DNA of 64,000 nucleotides from Escarpia spicata (Eukaryota; Annelida; Polychaeta; Sabellida; Siboglinidae): positions 70,125,033 through 70,189,032 of the forward strand of contig OZ023206.1 of the NCBI GenBank assembly GCA_963995525.1, written 5' to 3'. Numbering within the stretch: the stretch's first letter is position 1; each line of letters starts with the position of its first letter. The position numbers and the translations under genes are program-made. The notes beneath the pieces were generated by a model that was given only the letters and a program-made list of their open reading frames with translations, ran no database searches and was not told the origin of the DNA. Of the stretch, positions 35,901-52,080 are shown piece after piece.

Positions 35901-37700
35901 AGACGGTAAATTTCACGTTTTTAGATTGCATTGGTTGGTTAAACAAGTTACATTTATTTTTAATATGGCATACGTAAAACACACGTAGCATTTATTGATA
36001 TGAGGGTATTGGCACAACGTATATACCCAAGGCAGTGGACGAACATAAACAAAGGGTATATGTTAGAACGAGTCGGTGTTGGGTGCAGGTAACATTGTGA
36101 CATGGCACAATATTTTAATGCGTTGAGATTTTACTGTAGTTGTGATTTATGAAGAGAATCTTGTTAACATTACACTGAATATTTGTTATACGTTGAACAC
36201 AAATTATAAACATAGAGGTGTACATCTTCCGCGGTATTCAGTCGGTCGCCTAAAAGCCCGTTTACACTAGCGATTAATTGTCATATTGTAACCCGGTCAA
36301 TCGGACATGTCGTTTCTTATTTCTTTCCAGAAACAACACATCTGATTGGTCGGACGTCACTGTGTCGCCCGACAATCGGACAAATAATTCCACACGTAAA
36401 CAAGGTTTTCCTCGGTCAACGCGCTTTATAAATAATAGTTAAGCGTGTTGTAATGACGGCCGTATTAAAAGGAGGCAATATGCTCCTACTTATTGAATTA
36501 ATTAATTTACTTATTTATTTATTATTGTATTTATTTATTTAATGTTCTACAGACTGTAATAACTATTTTGAAGGTATTCTGCTTGCAAAAGTGTGTTTAA
36601 TTAACCCGTAACAATGTTCGCAATTTGAAACTTTCGAACGCGAAGCATGTTCAAATGGTAAACAAAACACCCAGTTTCAAAACAATATTTGCAGTACTAC
36701 CGAGACGGGTGGAGTAAACGCAAGACCCTTTGATGTTCAGCGATTTTACAATTTCCCGCGTTCAACACAACCTATTAAATGTTTTTGAAACAATTTACTA
36801 CGCCCGCTAAGTTTGGGTAGAGGAACAGACTGCCTCCATTTAAGACGTGTTATGTGTGAAGCGAAGTTGTTTTCTTGCGCTGGGAAAAACGGAGTCGGTG
36901 TTGCGCCGCTTTGTGGAATAAGCATTCAGTCGTGTAAATGTAGTACAGCTGTAATCGCAGTCACGTAATTTTACCCTGAGACAATGTGGATTACTGATCG
37001 TTCTTGGGTAATCGATGCTACTATAGTACCAACACGGCAGGCTACAAACGACGCTATGCAATGGTGTTAAAATATACATGATACCAACAGCGGATTAATG
37101 CAGGATATTTTCCTCTAATGTAGGACATTTTTCCCACTTTAACTTTTCTGTAAAATGAATATTTCTACAAGTTTTTTTACCACAATTTCAATGGCATTCA
37201 ATAAATGCTTCACCTATTGCTAAATGAGTAATATTTGTATTCGCTTTTGAATAAAATGTAAATTTGCCGGTTTTAGACCCCAAAATACCACTGGACAGTC
37301 AGTCCATTCATTAGGTAAAGCAACATTTTGAGTAAACACAACACAGTTTGTTATGTCAGACGTTATTTCCCACCACTGGTTTGTCACATGGGGGCTTTGT
37401 TTCCGCACTAAACCACAATAAAGACCGCGCCTAACTGTCTAACTGTCTCATTGTCCCTCGATACACGAGTGTCTCATTTACAAGCTCGTCTTTAAAAATC
37501 GTTGTGACAATAACAATCGATGGTTTCATTGACTCGAGTCCCGACGAAGGTACTTAAAATTCAAACGATTTCGTTGTTCGCGTTTCTTTCACACGTTAAT
37601 AACCGGGCGTAGATTAAAGCAGCGCAACGCCTCGCTAGGTTGGTAATGTGCTCAATGGTAGTGGCAAGTTTGAGTCGTTCAAGCGAGCTAATTCATTATG
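32961..37700. other. Intergenic DNA upstream of HMX
   Basis: No supported gene. An imperfect inverted pair (CCCGTTTACACTAGCG near 36257 and the complement of TTGTTTACGTGTGGAA near 36405) may mark a 150-bp MITE. A minus-strand frame at about 37220-37430 (NQWWEITSDITNC, LPNEWTDCPVVFW) looks protein-like after an acceptor-like GTGGTTTAG but has no start codon or known domain. CATCATCTTTATTGGGACTC near 35177 may be the tail of a LINE on the minus strand. Confidence 0.3.
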
Positions 37701-37739
37701 ATAGAAGATATAGAATTGAGCTGCATGTGGTCGCCGCCC

Positions 37740-38503
37740 GGTAGTCTGTCAGCAGACGCGCACGCCGTGATAACTAAGCCCCAGTCTCGACTTTAGCCAA
37801 TCAGCATTGAAGGGGATGTGACGTCGACCAACCAGCACAAGGCAATGGCGCCAGCAGACGTGCACGCGCAACGAGGGGTTGTCTTCTGAAGAGGCCCATT
37901 AGCTACTGTCGGCCAATTCTTCATGTTGTCATTAGCGGATTTACCCGACCTTTGTGTGAGACTCGCACGGCGCCTGGGCGTGGTGCGACTACCGAGCTAG
38001 TGAAGGTACCCGGTGGTGCTGATTGGCTTCGACGTCCAGTAAAACTCGGACAGCAATCGCGACGACGGACAAGAGATCGTTCCTACCCGCCAGCGGATGT
38101 AGTCACGGCAGAGTTTATTCACCAGCGTGTCGACAGCAATCAGTGGCCAGTTTAGACTAATTATGCGGCAGTTAATTGACCCTGCGCCACGCACACGGCA
38201 GATGGGCAGTTGATTGGTAGACAGGCAGTATCGTTGTCGTCCGTGGTACTTTAACTGACGCTCCAAGTCGGGCAGGCGTTGAGACTTTCGCTGCTGACCG
38301 CCGTCCAGCGTATACTGACCAACAAAGGGTGATATGATTACATAGCTGACACTGTGCAGCTGGTTGTAGCGACACAACGAACGACACGCGAACAACACGA
38401 AAAACCTAGCACACTGTTGTCCAGTGACTGGCCAACAAGAACAGTTACTGTCAACGCATTTGTCATCGCTTACTGCAGCGCAGAGACAACAACACACGTC
38501 AAC
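37740..38503 (+). promoter_or_regulatory. HMX promoter and 5' untranslated region
   Basis: GC-rich segment just upstream of the HMX start codon. It has a CCAAT box (AGCCAATCAG, 37795-37804), a CRE-like TGACGTCG (37819-37826), a second CCAAT-like GGCCAATTC near 37911, and homeodomain-type sites (GACTAATTATGCGGCAG near 38155, CAGTTAATTGACC near 38170). No TATA box is clear. The reading frame of exon 1 is open upstream to 38354 but holds no earlier ATG. Confidence 0.4.
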
Positions 38504-41919
<3,416 letters not shown>

Positions 41920-42250
41920 CGACGAGGAATGCGCTCCTCGGAGAGAAACATCTGTGATGTTGTATTGTGTACGTAAAAACGTTTACGGACAGTTACACCC
42001 ACGAATCTTGTGTCGTCACAACATGCCATAATTTGTTAATTTATTTCATTCCATTTATTACATGTGAAGAGCGGCTTAAGGACAAACATCAGTAGTACTG
42101 CTTAAACGTCGTTCATCAAAGTATAAATATTCGTTGAAAAACAAATATTTTCAATAATTTTTTTATTATTTATACATATATAAACAATAAATTATTCTGA
42201 AACATAATAACAAGTAATAGGACGGTCATGTGTGGTATCTGTTTGTGTAG
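41920..42250 (+). terminator. HMX 3' untranslated region and polyadenylation signal
   Basis: AATAAA at 42186-42191 is 270 bp past the stop codon and is followed by an AT-rich and then GT-rich stretch (GTGTGGTATCTGTTTGTGTAGTG) from about 42229, the usual arrangement of a cleavage site. Confidence 0.5.
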
Positions 42251-45200
42251 TGACGTTAGTGGGCGACAATATTGTACAGTGTATTGCAGTCGTTTATCTG
42301 TATAGTTGTGTTTATAATAATTGTGTTATATATGTCATTAAATTTGAATGTGACTTGCTGATTGCGGTCATTTAATTGTAAACCATGAACAATAATTCAT
42401 ACAGGTGTGCAAGCACAATAAGTATGTTTTAAACAAAATATAAATGTTTTGATTTGTAGCCAATCATATTTCATTTCTCTATCGACCCCTCGCTCAAGAA
42501 TTACTCAGGATAAGTAAGACAAAAGAAATAAGACAGCGGAATGCACAATGAATGTCTTACACGCACCCATGAACATTGCTCACATTCAATCATCACGCAG
42601 ATATGGGAGACCGAACAGTTTTAAATGTCAACGAAACTGCAAATATATCCACAGAGCATAGATAAAATCTTGCTGCTTTTGCGCCATGATACGTTTTATG
42701 ACGAATCTGTTATTAACTCTTACAACTTATCCCGGCGTGAGACAAGTTGTAAGAACTCGCGGGGCAAATTGTAATATTCATGTATTATCATTACTACAAA
42801 GTGCGACCGGTATAAGAACGCCGTGGATTTAAATATGACTTTAATACATGTCTAGGATATATAATAACTACAGCTCATAAGACATAGTTGGTTCTAAATC
42901 AAATACATTTTTACAGGAATTTGTGGATACTTGAATACCGTGCAAACACCGTAATGAACAAGATCATATTAATTACAAATATTTTACTAATCGCCGTGCG
43001 ATTCATAACCTTTTGTTACCCGTACTTTTCGTCCCCCGAATGACGTTTAGCTTGGTACCATAATGTTGCGATTTGTCCGAAAAAAATGTACAATATGCCC
43101 CGGCACCACCTCATACACTACACCTACGGAACCCGCATTCTTAAAAGTCAAGAAACAGCCTAATGGCTATATAGTAGCTTTATCAATTGTTCGTTATTAG
43201 AGAGCCAACAAAGGTAAACAGCATAAGATAAACCATTGGCACACAAATGTGTCTGGGCGAATACCATATTTACATCGCATGCGGGGAATACAGTTTTCCT
43301 GCATTAATTATCTTCAATAGTATGTCCATCAGGTGATGCCATAAAGGCCTGACCAATATAATTTTGGATTCAGACGGTCAGACTGTGTAATTGCTTTCTG
43401 AGGTCGTCCATCTTTTAAATGCAAATTTCTAGTAAATCAACAAACCCCATACATTGTATATCACATTCTTCAACCCAAATTTGTTATCCATAATACGTAA
43501 TTTTCAGATAATACGGCGCAAAAGATGAGAAATTATATATGCGTGTCATATACCTTTATTATTCCGCTGGCTGTATCTGGTGACCGGTAGGCTTAATTTT
43601 GCAAAATTGTATAGTTTTTTAATAACACCTCAAAAGCAATTTGACATTTACGGTAGTAAGTGTAACAAGATAAGTAAATAGTGTTCAAGTTGTACACACG
43701 CTTTCCTAAAAACACTGATACAACTCAGAAAGCAACTTTAAAACGCAGTGTTTTTGTTAACGATCGCCATGAGGCGCCACTGTACCACAAATGACGGGAT
43801 AACAAGCAGCCATGGAGAATGGTGAAGAATCATAGTGTTTAAAGACACGTGAAGAATCATACTGTTTAAAGGGAAGTAGTCTGTTCGTCTACCCGGAACT
43901 AGCGGGATTAGTAATTTTTAACTGGAAATTTGCTGTGTTGACCGTGGGAAAGTGAGCATCGTTGAACATCAAAGGGTATAGCAAATAACTCAGCCGTATT
44001 GCCAATAAAGCTTGTTTTGAAACTGGCGTTTTGTTTACTGTTTGAACATGCTCCCGTGGTCGTGCCTTCAAATTGTGACCGTTGCACAATTTGGTGGGCA
44101 GTTTACCGTCAACAAAGTTACTATAGTCTTAAGAAATTTTATATTAATTAATACATGAAAAACTTGGAACAGACTACGTCCTTTAAGCGAATAACTGAAT
44201 AGAATGCAATGATTCTGCCATCCGATTAAAACATCCACCTCAGAAGTACTCGATTTTTGCCAGTTATTCACTGTTAGAAGCAGCCGGAAACCCGTATATA
44301 ATTGCTGTTTGAACAAAAGCGTCACTTCCATGAAAAGCCGCTTTACATTTTAGGGTTAAGACTATTTCACGTTTTTTTAATGGCTGAGTTTACAGTGTTT
44401 CAATAAATGTGAAAACAGTACATATATTGTGTTGATTGTGTTATCATTGCACAAAAGAAGAGTATGCGTTCCAAAATAGATACAGTGACGACCCAACGAG
44501 ACGTAATTAAGTTGTCTGGTCTCGTTCCTGTATACTACACGTATTGTTGTCTCTGAAGAAGCTAATTAGAGAACCGACTAATGTCCTTCCGGATATCAGA
44601 ATGCTTATAATATTTGTTTTGTGATGTAGCGTTCGATTGTTATTGTGCTAAATACGTCACAGATTGACGATGACAAGAAATTATGTATTCTTAGTTGATT
44701 TTAATCTAACAGATACACAGTTGTCTTTGTATGTATTGTTCGGTATTTCGCCTTTAACAAGAACGTCTGAATTAGTAACTTTGTTAGTAATGACGTCATC
44801 CTCTCCGGCTCATCAGGCGGGAACTGTTAACCGGGTGTTTCCACGTCAAACTACACACCGGAAAACACGGTGATTTCAACACGATACACCTTCGGGATTT
44901 ATAGGGACCCGAGAAAAAGCAAGAAGATGAACATGTTTAAAGATACGGCAAAAAGTTGATGCCCTGTGTAGAATTAAATATACGAATGGTGTTGTCGGGC
45001 GAGTTATGTTTATGGACGAGATTTGACCGTTATGAAGAACGCATATGGCTCTTTCGGTCGACCAATAATTGTTTGGATTTTGTATCGTAAATAAGAAGAC
45101 AACACTTGTTGAATATATTCTTAATTAATATACACACCAATAACACAATTAAGTTCGATTTTGTTTTATATATATCAACCCAGAACTGTGGTAGACCTAT

Positions 45201-46247
45201 TGACAAGGGCGCTAATGGGAAGACAATTACTTGTCCTGTCAACTACGACTGGTGTCATTCGTATACAAAGATTGTTTACACAGTGAAATGACAGTGCAGT
45301 GTATGACACACAAACTGTACGGTGCATGTCTAGACCCGTTGGTGTACCACCCGTCCTCCCTTTCATCATGGCATTGACATATCGGAGGTAGGCATTTGAT
45401 CATGGTCCCTTTGACAATTATTACTAAAATCATTCCCGTGTAGCCCGTGTAGCCGTGTAGCCAAGAACATCTTGTGCACGAACTAGGCCATATTTTATTA
45501 AATCCTCGATACGCCAGTATTGCCTACTTTGCCAGGATTGTTATGTTATGATATCCGTTTGACACTCGAATGTGTTCCTTTGCTAACTTGGAAGTTCACC
45601 ACAATGAGCGCACGCCAAAACAGTAGGTACATACAGAGACCCATACCACATACCGTGGGAAATTATGTCATTCATATTTCAAGGTTAACACCACCTACAC
45701 AATTTCACAATCTAAATGCGATTCTTGAGAATGTATTTTGCTTGAACGAACACACTTTTGCAGGATTAACTTGGTGTTAGTTTAACATTTGCCACCAAGA
45801 GGCGCCACTAACAATGGCCGGCGACTGCGCCTTTGTGCGGCGTCGGCGGTGCGAGGAAAGTGAACGATCGATCGAGTAAAGAGCTACTTGAGTAGAACTT
45901 GAACGCCGTGACAAAGACGTGTTTGATGGGTCTATCGAGTCGACCCAGCGGCCCTTGACGGCTCTGTCTAAACAGGCATCAAGTACGCCTTAATATGCAG
46001 CGAGTCATTGTTACGTCCAAGGATAAGTACATGGAAATCTATATGTGTACTTTGAAATCTTTATGTGCTTCTGAGACTTACAGTAAATAAAATTCATCAT
46101 GTATGATTGGCATGCATCTGTCAGTTCTGTTTTAAAACAAATTTAAACGACCGATTGTTATAAGAACGTAAACACTTTTACAACAGTATTACACTTCTCT
46201 AATATGGGATACAATGTACCAATGTAGTCTATCAAGTCGATCACGAT
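42251..46247. other. Intergenic downstream of HMX
   Basis: No supported gene. Two GGCGCCAC-containing motifs occur: ATGAGGCGCCACTG at 43769-43782 and CCACCAAGAGGCGCCAC at 45792-45808, both weak CTCF-like sites. A nine-base unit GTGTAGCCC is repeated near 45439-45464. Confidence 0.35.
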
Positions 46248-46249
46248 TA

Positions 46250-46580
<331 letters not shown>

Positions 46581-47849
46581 GTATTGTCGTGCTTTCATCC
46601 GTATACATACATGGCTTAGCATACCGTCTTTCCTCAAATGCTATGATATTATATCGCTGTTTTCACACAGCGTTGCCCGGACTACCACAGCCAATCACAG
46701 TTTGTTTCTGGTGAAACGACTACGGGAATACAAAGTCCATACACAATGTCAAACTGATTTCCGTCTTAAACGTAAATTAATAACACTTATCCGGAATTAT
46801 ACCGCGTCCAGCGATCCCAAGAGGGCTGCGTAACGTTTGGTAGCTCTAAGTGAATTGACAGTGAAGCAAATATTAGGACAAGACAAGGTAGACTGTCGGA
46901 TACAACCCGAGCAGAGATGAGTTGAACGAACGCACAGACAGAATGCGGTAAGCGGAACGCAAAAATAACCTGACATATATTTATAAATATCATTATTGTT
47001 TTTAAAAATTCAACGTATTACAAAAACTCTGTCAATTAGTGCGTCAACATGTCAGCTGTGGATTCCAAAACCGGTGTTTTAAATTATTAACATCGATGTT
47101 GAATTTCGGATTGCCTAAACACCTGTTTTAGCGGAAACGGGATTTAGAAGGCGCTTAGTGGTTTACTGTTCTGTACTTATCGCAGAGAATGATTACGCAT
47201 ATGACTTCGGCAACCATTCACGACTAGACGTATTGTTAAACTAAATATTATTTGAACAAAAGGTAGACATGCGTCTTGATTATGATGTTTCAATAGTTAA
47301 TGGATTATGTTGTATTAATTAGTTTGTCTAAAATGTAGTTTTGTAAACTAACATACGTTTTAACTGTGAGCGTCGTTAAAAAGAAACAAGAGACATTTCT
47401 ATGACTGTACACATGTACATCTAAAAGATGTAATAAAAACTAATCATTTGGAACTACAATTAAAACTATTATGCAAGTAGTTTACTAGTATAAAGTTTTG
47501 AACATGTACACATTACAATTTTACGTTGTCGAATTCCTGCGTCACGAAGTCCTATTCTTTCTAGTATGCCGGTCGCAGAAATACATAAGAACACATATCT
47601 GGGGTAAAACCACATTTATATTTTACATAGGCGGCCATTATAACGTTTCCTTCATTTCCTGCTAAATTTGTCATACAATTTTCTTGAAAATTCCACAGCA
47701 TATTTCACCTCCACTGATGCAAATAAGTGCTACGGAAAATTCGTGGAATTCTCATACCTCATTTTTCAGAAAAATGCAACCTGACATCCCTAAATTTCGC
47801 CTCAATCTGGTGACGGATTTTGAAATATTGGTGCGTTATGCAAAATAGC
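46581..47849. other. Intergenic, no feature recognised
   Basis: AT-rich DNA with no supported coding region. Confidence 0.4.
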
Positions 47850-48030
47850 CACTGTGCGAATACGCGAGCAAATAGCGTATATTTATTGCTACCTCGTGAA
47901 AGATCTAATGCAGTTCTACATTCAGTATTCCCTGGATAAATATGTGCCATGCCAAAGTGCTAAAAAAAATGGTATTTTCAAGGGCACTCTTTCGGTCGGT
48001 AATGGCGGACGAATTCTTAGTGTGGTCTTA
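47850..48030. repeat. Dispersed repeat copy (paired with 5375-5550)
   Basis: Shares GTGCGAAT..CGCGA, TATTGCTACCTCGTGAAAGA, GCAGT.CTACATTCAG and TATTTTCAAGGG with the copy near 5.4 kb, in the same orientation. Confidence 0.5.
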
Positions 48031-48049
48031 CCCCATCTAGTTCGCGCCT

Positions 48050-48335
48050 GTCACGACGACGGAACGACAGTCCTGTCACGACAACAGAACGGCAGTCCTG
48101 TCACAACGACAGATCGACATTCTTGTCACGACGGCAGAACGACAGCCCTGTCACGACGACAGAACGACTGTTCTGTCACGACGACAGAACGACAGTCCTG
48201 TCACGACGACAGAATGACAGTCCTGTCACGACGACAGAACGCCAGTCCTGTCATGACGACAGTTCTGTCACGACGACAAAATTATAGTCCTATCACGGCG
48301 ACAGAACGACAGTCTTGTCACGACGACTGCGACGA
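48050..48335. repeat. 25-bp minisatellite, about 11 units
   Basis: Consensus GTCCTGTCACGACGACAGAA plus CGACA. Units vary by one to four substitutions and some are shortened. The open frame across it is a consequence of the repeat, not a gene. Confidence 0.9.
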
Positions 48336-48689
48336 GGCACGACAGAACAACAACACCGACAGACCAAATCGTAAAACACTAAAATTGAAGGGCGCGTTTT
48401 TATGTGGTTAAATTTGTATTCTGTGCGCAGTTTCCGCCAAATCATCGTCTTCCGTCGGGTGCATTTACACGCCTCGACTTGAAGTGTCTTTGCCGCCTCG
48501 GTCGTAATCGCCTCTGTGTCACAAGTGTCAACGGCGATGGCACTCGGGAGACAAGTGTCGTCAGCTTGTTCCGGCAAAGTGTTCAATTGTGCCGAGTCGT
48601 CGCGATGGGTAATTATCTTGTCAACTCCCAGTTGGTTGCCTTTCACGCTTATGTAATGTCTGTCCCGATAATCCCTTCGTTCGCCACCT
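48336..48689. other. Intergenic, no gene recognised
   Basis: Several overlapping open frames in both strands, none protein-like. Confidence 0.4.
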
Positions 48690-49060
48690 GATGTCGCTGT
48701 AATCAATTCGCGAGTTTTATTCGCCATAATGGATCCGGAATTCATGCGCCGATCAGATTTCGCGCGAGTACAATGCTCTACTTAAGACTACTTACCGCGC
48801 GCATGTCAGCGTCGCGATAACCATCAGAAGTGCTCACCGAAAAGGCGTTTTGGAAGCCGACGCTGAATGGCAGCGATCGTGCGAGCGTTTTCAGATGTCA
48901 CAACTTGTACGGAAGTGTGATTGACGCGTTACGCGCACAAGCTGGCAGGGTCTTCTTAGGAGTTTAGTGCGCCAAGTGAGCATCCGCCCCGGTAAGTGCG
49001 TCCACCGTGGAGAGGGTGCTTCCCACCACCGCGTGTGGGAAAGGAACACGTCAGGAATGA
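48690..49060. promoter_or_regulatory. Enhancer-like island 5
   Basis: GC-rich, repeat-free, with GCTGTAATCAATTCGCGAG, TTATTCGCCATAATGGATCC and a donor-like CCCCGGTAAGTGCG near 48990. About 7 kb downstream of HMX. Confidence 0.22.
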
Positions 49061-49731
49061 ACGAAGAATCGCATTAGTGGAGAGAGATAGCAATCAACGC
49101 GCGAATTCAACAATGCCTTCATTTGTATCAACTGGATAACCGTATGGTATTCGTTCACGTTCACGAAATATATAATTAATAAATGTTGAAGAATTATTAA
49201 ATAACATTAACGCACAAACGAGTCGGGAACGAACATACGAACGAACAGACTGACAGTTGGGAAATGGATGCACGGATAGTTGTCCACCGTACAATGGATA
49301 ATAATTGCTCAGTGGTGACATTTTCAACGGACAGTTGCTCAATAAGGAAATGAAACGGCACGCATACAATAGCCAATCCTATATGCATTTTACTTTCTTA
49401 AAAATGATACTTTCGCACACCAAAAGTACTCCAAATAAGTTTCAACAAGTAAATATCAATTTTTTAGGTTACTCAGTCTCTGTTGCGTTCGTAAAAAAGA
49501 ACAAGGAAACCCACAACTTCTAGTTATTCTACCGAAACAAATAAACATATATGTCACGTTACAAAGAGTACACGTGTTTGAGGTTTTTTTTTTATAGCAA
49601 TCACAATTTTAAAATATGCAAACGATCAATGTCAATAATTATAGTTTTAAAATATCAAATAACACATTAACTCACCTGTTTTACCAATATTAAGTTATAA
49701 TATTAACGTAGCAACAATAAATTATTCACTT

Positions 49732-49857
49732 TTACACTGTAGTTCTACTAAACTGCATAGCTTCTGTGCCGTTTAATACCTGTTCCAATTTGCATATATG
49801 ACCAAACCTCCGGTATATTTGATCCCCGTATAATATCAGTACTCTCTCGTTATTCTG
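49732..49857 (-). CDS. Candidate 3'-terminal exon on the minus strand
   Basis: On the minus strand a good acceptor (TTTATGTGTGTTGTTTACAG) precedes 49857. The following 41 codons (NNERVLILYGDQIYRRFG, HICKLEQVLNGTEAMQFS) are open to a TAA ending at 49732 and look protein-like. A possible internal donor (GAACAG-GTATTA) would end it earlier. The family is not recognised and no upstream exon is identified; the 30-bp minisatellite would lie in its intron. Confidence 0.22.
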   Translation of the reverse strand, partial: QNNERVLILYGDQIYRRFGHICKLEQVLNGTEAMQFSRTTV

Positions 49858-49950
49858 TAAACAACACACATAAAATGTATTTATGATAATACATTTTAAG
49901 AATCGCATTATTCTCACAATATTTACGAAACCTATACTGAGCACCCTAAG

Positions 49951-50167
49951 CATTTGGCAACACAATAGTATACATTCAGGCATTTGGCAACACAATAGTA
50001 TACATTCAGGCATTTGGCAACACAATAGTATACAATCAGGCATTTGGCAACACAATAGTATACATTCAGGCATTTGGCAACACAATAGTATACATTCAGG
50101 CATTTGGCAACACAATAGTATACATTCAGGCATTTGGCAACACAATAGTATACATTCAGGCATTTGG
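49951..50167. repeat. 30-bp minisatellite, seven near-identical units
   Basis: Unit CATTTGGCAACACAATAGTA plus TACATTCAGG repeated seven times plus seven bases. Only one base differs among the units (TACAATCAGG in one). Because 30 is divisible by three, every frame repeats as a ten-residue peptide, giving long but meaningless ORFs. Confidence 0.95.
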
Positions 50168-50504
50168 AAAAGAAAAAAGTTCAAAACCATTAAATAAATT
50201 AAGAAATTATTAATTATCATAAAAAATAGTTTTCCAAATTGTTCTTTTATATTTTCACAATTGAGTATGTGACAGTTTTTCGCAGACTTTGTTCGTGACT
50301 TGTTTTGATTTATGTATACGATGTTTCATGAAAGACGTATACCTACCAATAGAACTACGATGTTCAGCTTTTATCCTATAAAATGTAATACAAATACAAA
50401 AGCTATGACAGTCAAATTTATTATTAACATTTGTTATTATGGGTGATATTTTATAGCAATTTAGACACATAATATTATTGTGTAACGTATAAATTGGTGA
50501 AATA

Positions 50505-50639
50505 ATGGAAGAGTCGAAAAACAAAGACGCCTTGAATAAAGTATTGCAGGAGGCAGATCTAACTATTCTCCAGTCAATGTTTATTCGCATAAAAGTACAT
50601 AATTTAACATTAAAAGTCGTACTATTAACACAAATATAA
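50505..50639 (+). CDS. Hypothetical 44-residue ORF, possible first exon
   Basis: ATAATGGAAG start, then MEESKNKDALNKVLQEADL and TILQSMFIRIK, a polar helix resembling the start of an alpha-helical domain. A weak donor (AAAA-GTACAT) lies after IRIK at 50594. A shifted frame just downstream (LETETIYNHLNKCEWKYYP) is also protein-like. No known family; could be a decayed retrocopy. Confidence 0.15.
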   Translation: MEESKNKDALNKVLQEADLTILQSMFIRIKVHNLTLKVVLLTQI

Positions 50640-51019
50640 ACATCCAACTTGAAACAGAAACTATCTACAATCATCTGAACAAATGCGAATGGAAATATTA
50701 TCCAATGCAGAAAATTTTATATATGCAATAACCCGCTGTAACCGTTTTTACAAGTAGTTCATACAAGTTTGCGATAATTTATTTAAAGGAAGATATGCGT
50801 CTACGAGACCAGTCGACGAGATGACGCAACAAACATTAGGTCAGCGCCAGTATACGGGCATTGGTCAGCGGGACGTCCGGGGCACGCACCATAGACTTGA
50901 CCACTGTCCTGCGCTAGGTAACTAATTAGAGGTCGGCGCATGATCTCACACCTTGACCATAACGACGTCACGCCGTGAGGGCACTGCGACCGTCGTCCAC
51001 GCCTCTTTGAACTCACGTA

Positions 51020-51305
51020 GCTTATCCATTAATTTTCTAAAGTGCTCATTTTAAAATTGCTGATTAAGAGCGATCCGCGGCAGTGTTTAGCCGCGGTCAT
51101 CAAACAGGCCATTGTCTCGTCTTCGTTGACGTTCGGCGTTCATCCGTCGCGCGGCAGGCTCGGCCCAAGGCTGAAGCGCCTTCTTGTTATTGTGGCGTCG
51201 TCGCTCGCGTAATCACCGCTAATGCCGCGCCGGGGCAGCGGAGACATTTCATGTATAAAGAAGATTAAATGATGTAGCCGGATAATTAAGATTGCTGCGG
51301 CTAAT
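51020..51305. promoter_or_regulatory. Enhancer-like island 6
   Basis: Contains a SOX-like CATTGTC, CTTGTTATTGTGGCG, CGCGTAATCACCGCTAATGC and the closely packed GAAGATTAAATGATG / GGATAATTAAGATTGC (51260-51295). Repeat-free and GC-rich before the hexanucleotide array. Confidence 0.28.
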
Positions 51306-51344
51306 CCGTTACAGCAACGCCTTTGAACAACGCACATAGTGACG

Positions 51345-51461
51345 GTGTGTGCGTGTGCGTGTGCGTGTGCGTGTGCGTGTGCGTGTGCGTGTGCGTGTGC
51401 GTGTGCGTGTGCGTGTGCGTGTGCGTGTGCGTGTGCGTGTGCGTGTGCGTGTGCGTGCGCG
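51345..51461. repeat. (GTGCGT)n hexanucleotide array, about 19 copies
   Basis: Perfect hexanucleotide repeat followed by diverged CGTGCG/CGTACG-rich sequence to about 51575. Confidence 0.95.
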
Positions 51462-51779
51462 GTCGTTTACGTGCGTACGTGATCGTTTGCGTGCGTTGCG
51501 TGTATGCGTGCGTGCGCGCGCATGTGTATTTGTTGTGTGTGTTCGTGTGTACGTGTGTGCTTGCGTGCGTGTGTCGTGGTCGGAAACACTAAATAACACG
51601 TACAATTAACTGAAGTATATATTTTATGTGAACAACCTCAAGATAATAATGATGACATTTATCAAATATTCGCTCAATGCCTGTTTCGCAACACCATATA
51701 TGCTTTTTTGCCGCACTGCAATTTTGGTCGAAATGCACTATCAAATATCACATTAAATTATCCTTTGTAAAAAAATCTT

Positions 51780-52080
51780 AATTTCCCAATCCCATTATAC
51801 TGCTGACTAAATGGAGCGCCAATCGTGTTTAATACCTAATTGTTAATAAGATATATATCAGACGACACCATAATGGTGAGAACTCTCGCTGCTCATCCGA
51901 GATCCGCCTGAGATGAAAGTGATTCGGAGACAGTAACAAATGGGCAGACGAATCAATGACCCGCCATTAGAGCACCTTTCCTGTGTAGATGTCACCGATA
52001 CTCTTCCCCGTGTCAACCGTGCCGCACAATACTCACATCTACAAGCATGACAAAGTACACAATCAAGAGTTGTCATTAGT
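51780..52080. promoter_or_regulatory. Enhancer-like island 7
   Basis: ACCTAATTGTTAATAAG, CACCATAATGGTG (a 13-bp palindrome, 51866-51878), AACAAATGGGC, GAATCAATGACCCGCCATTAG. Repeat-free; no open frame of interest. Confidence 0.22.

Noticed and set aside
38354..38503. Longer HMX N-terminus beginning at 38354
   Set aside because: The codon there is GTG, not ATG; the first ATG in frame is 38504 and has a good context.
48050..48330. CRISPR-like array from regularly repeated units
   Set aside because: Units are contiguous without unique spacers and the genome is eukaryotic; it is a minisatellite. The same applies to 49951-50167.
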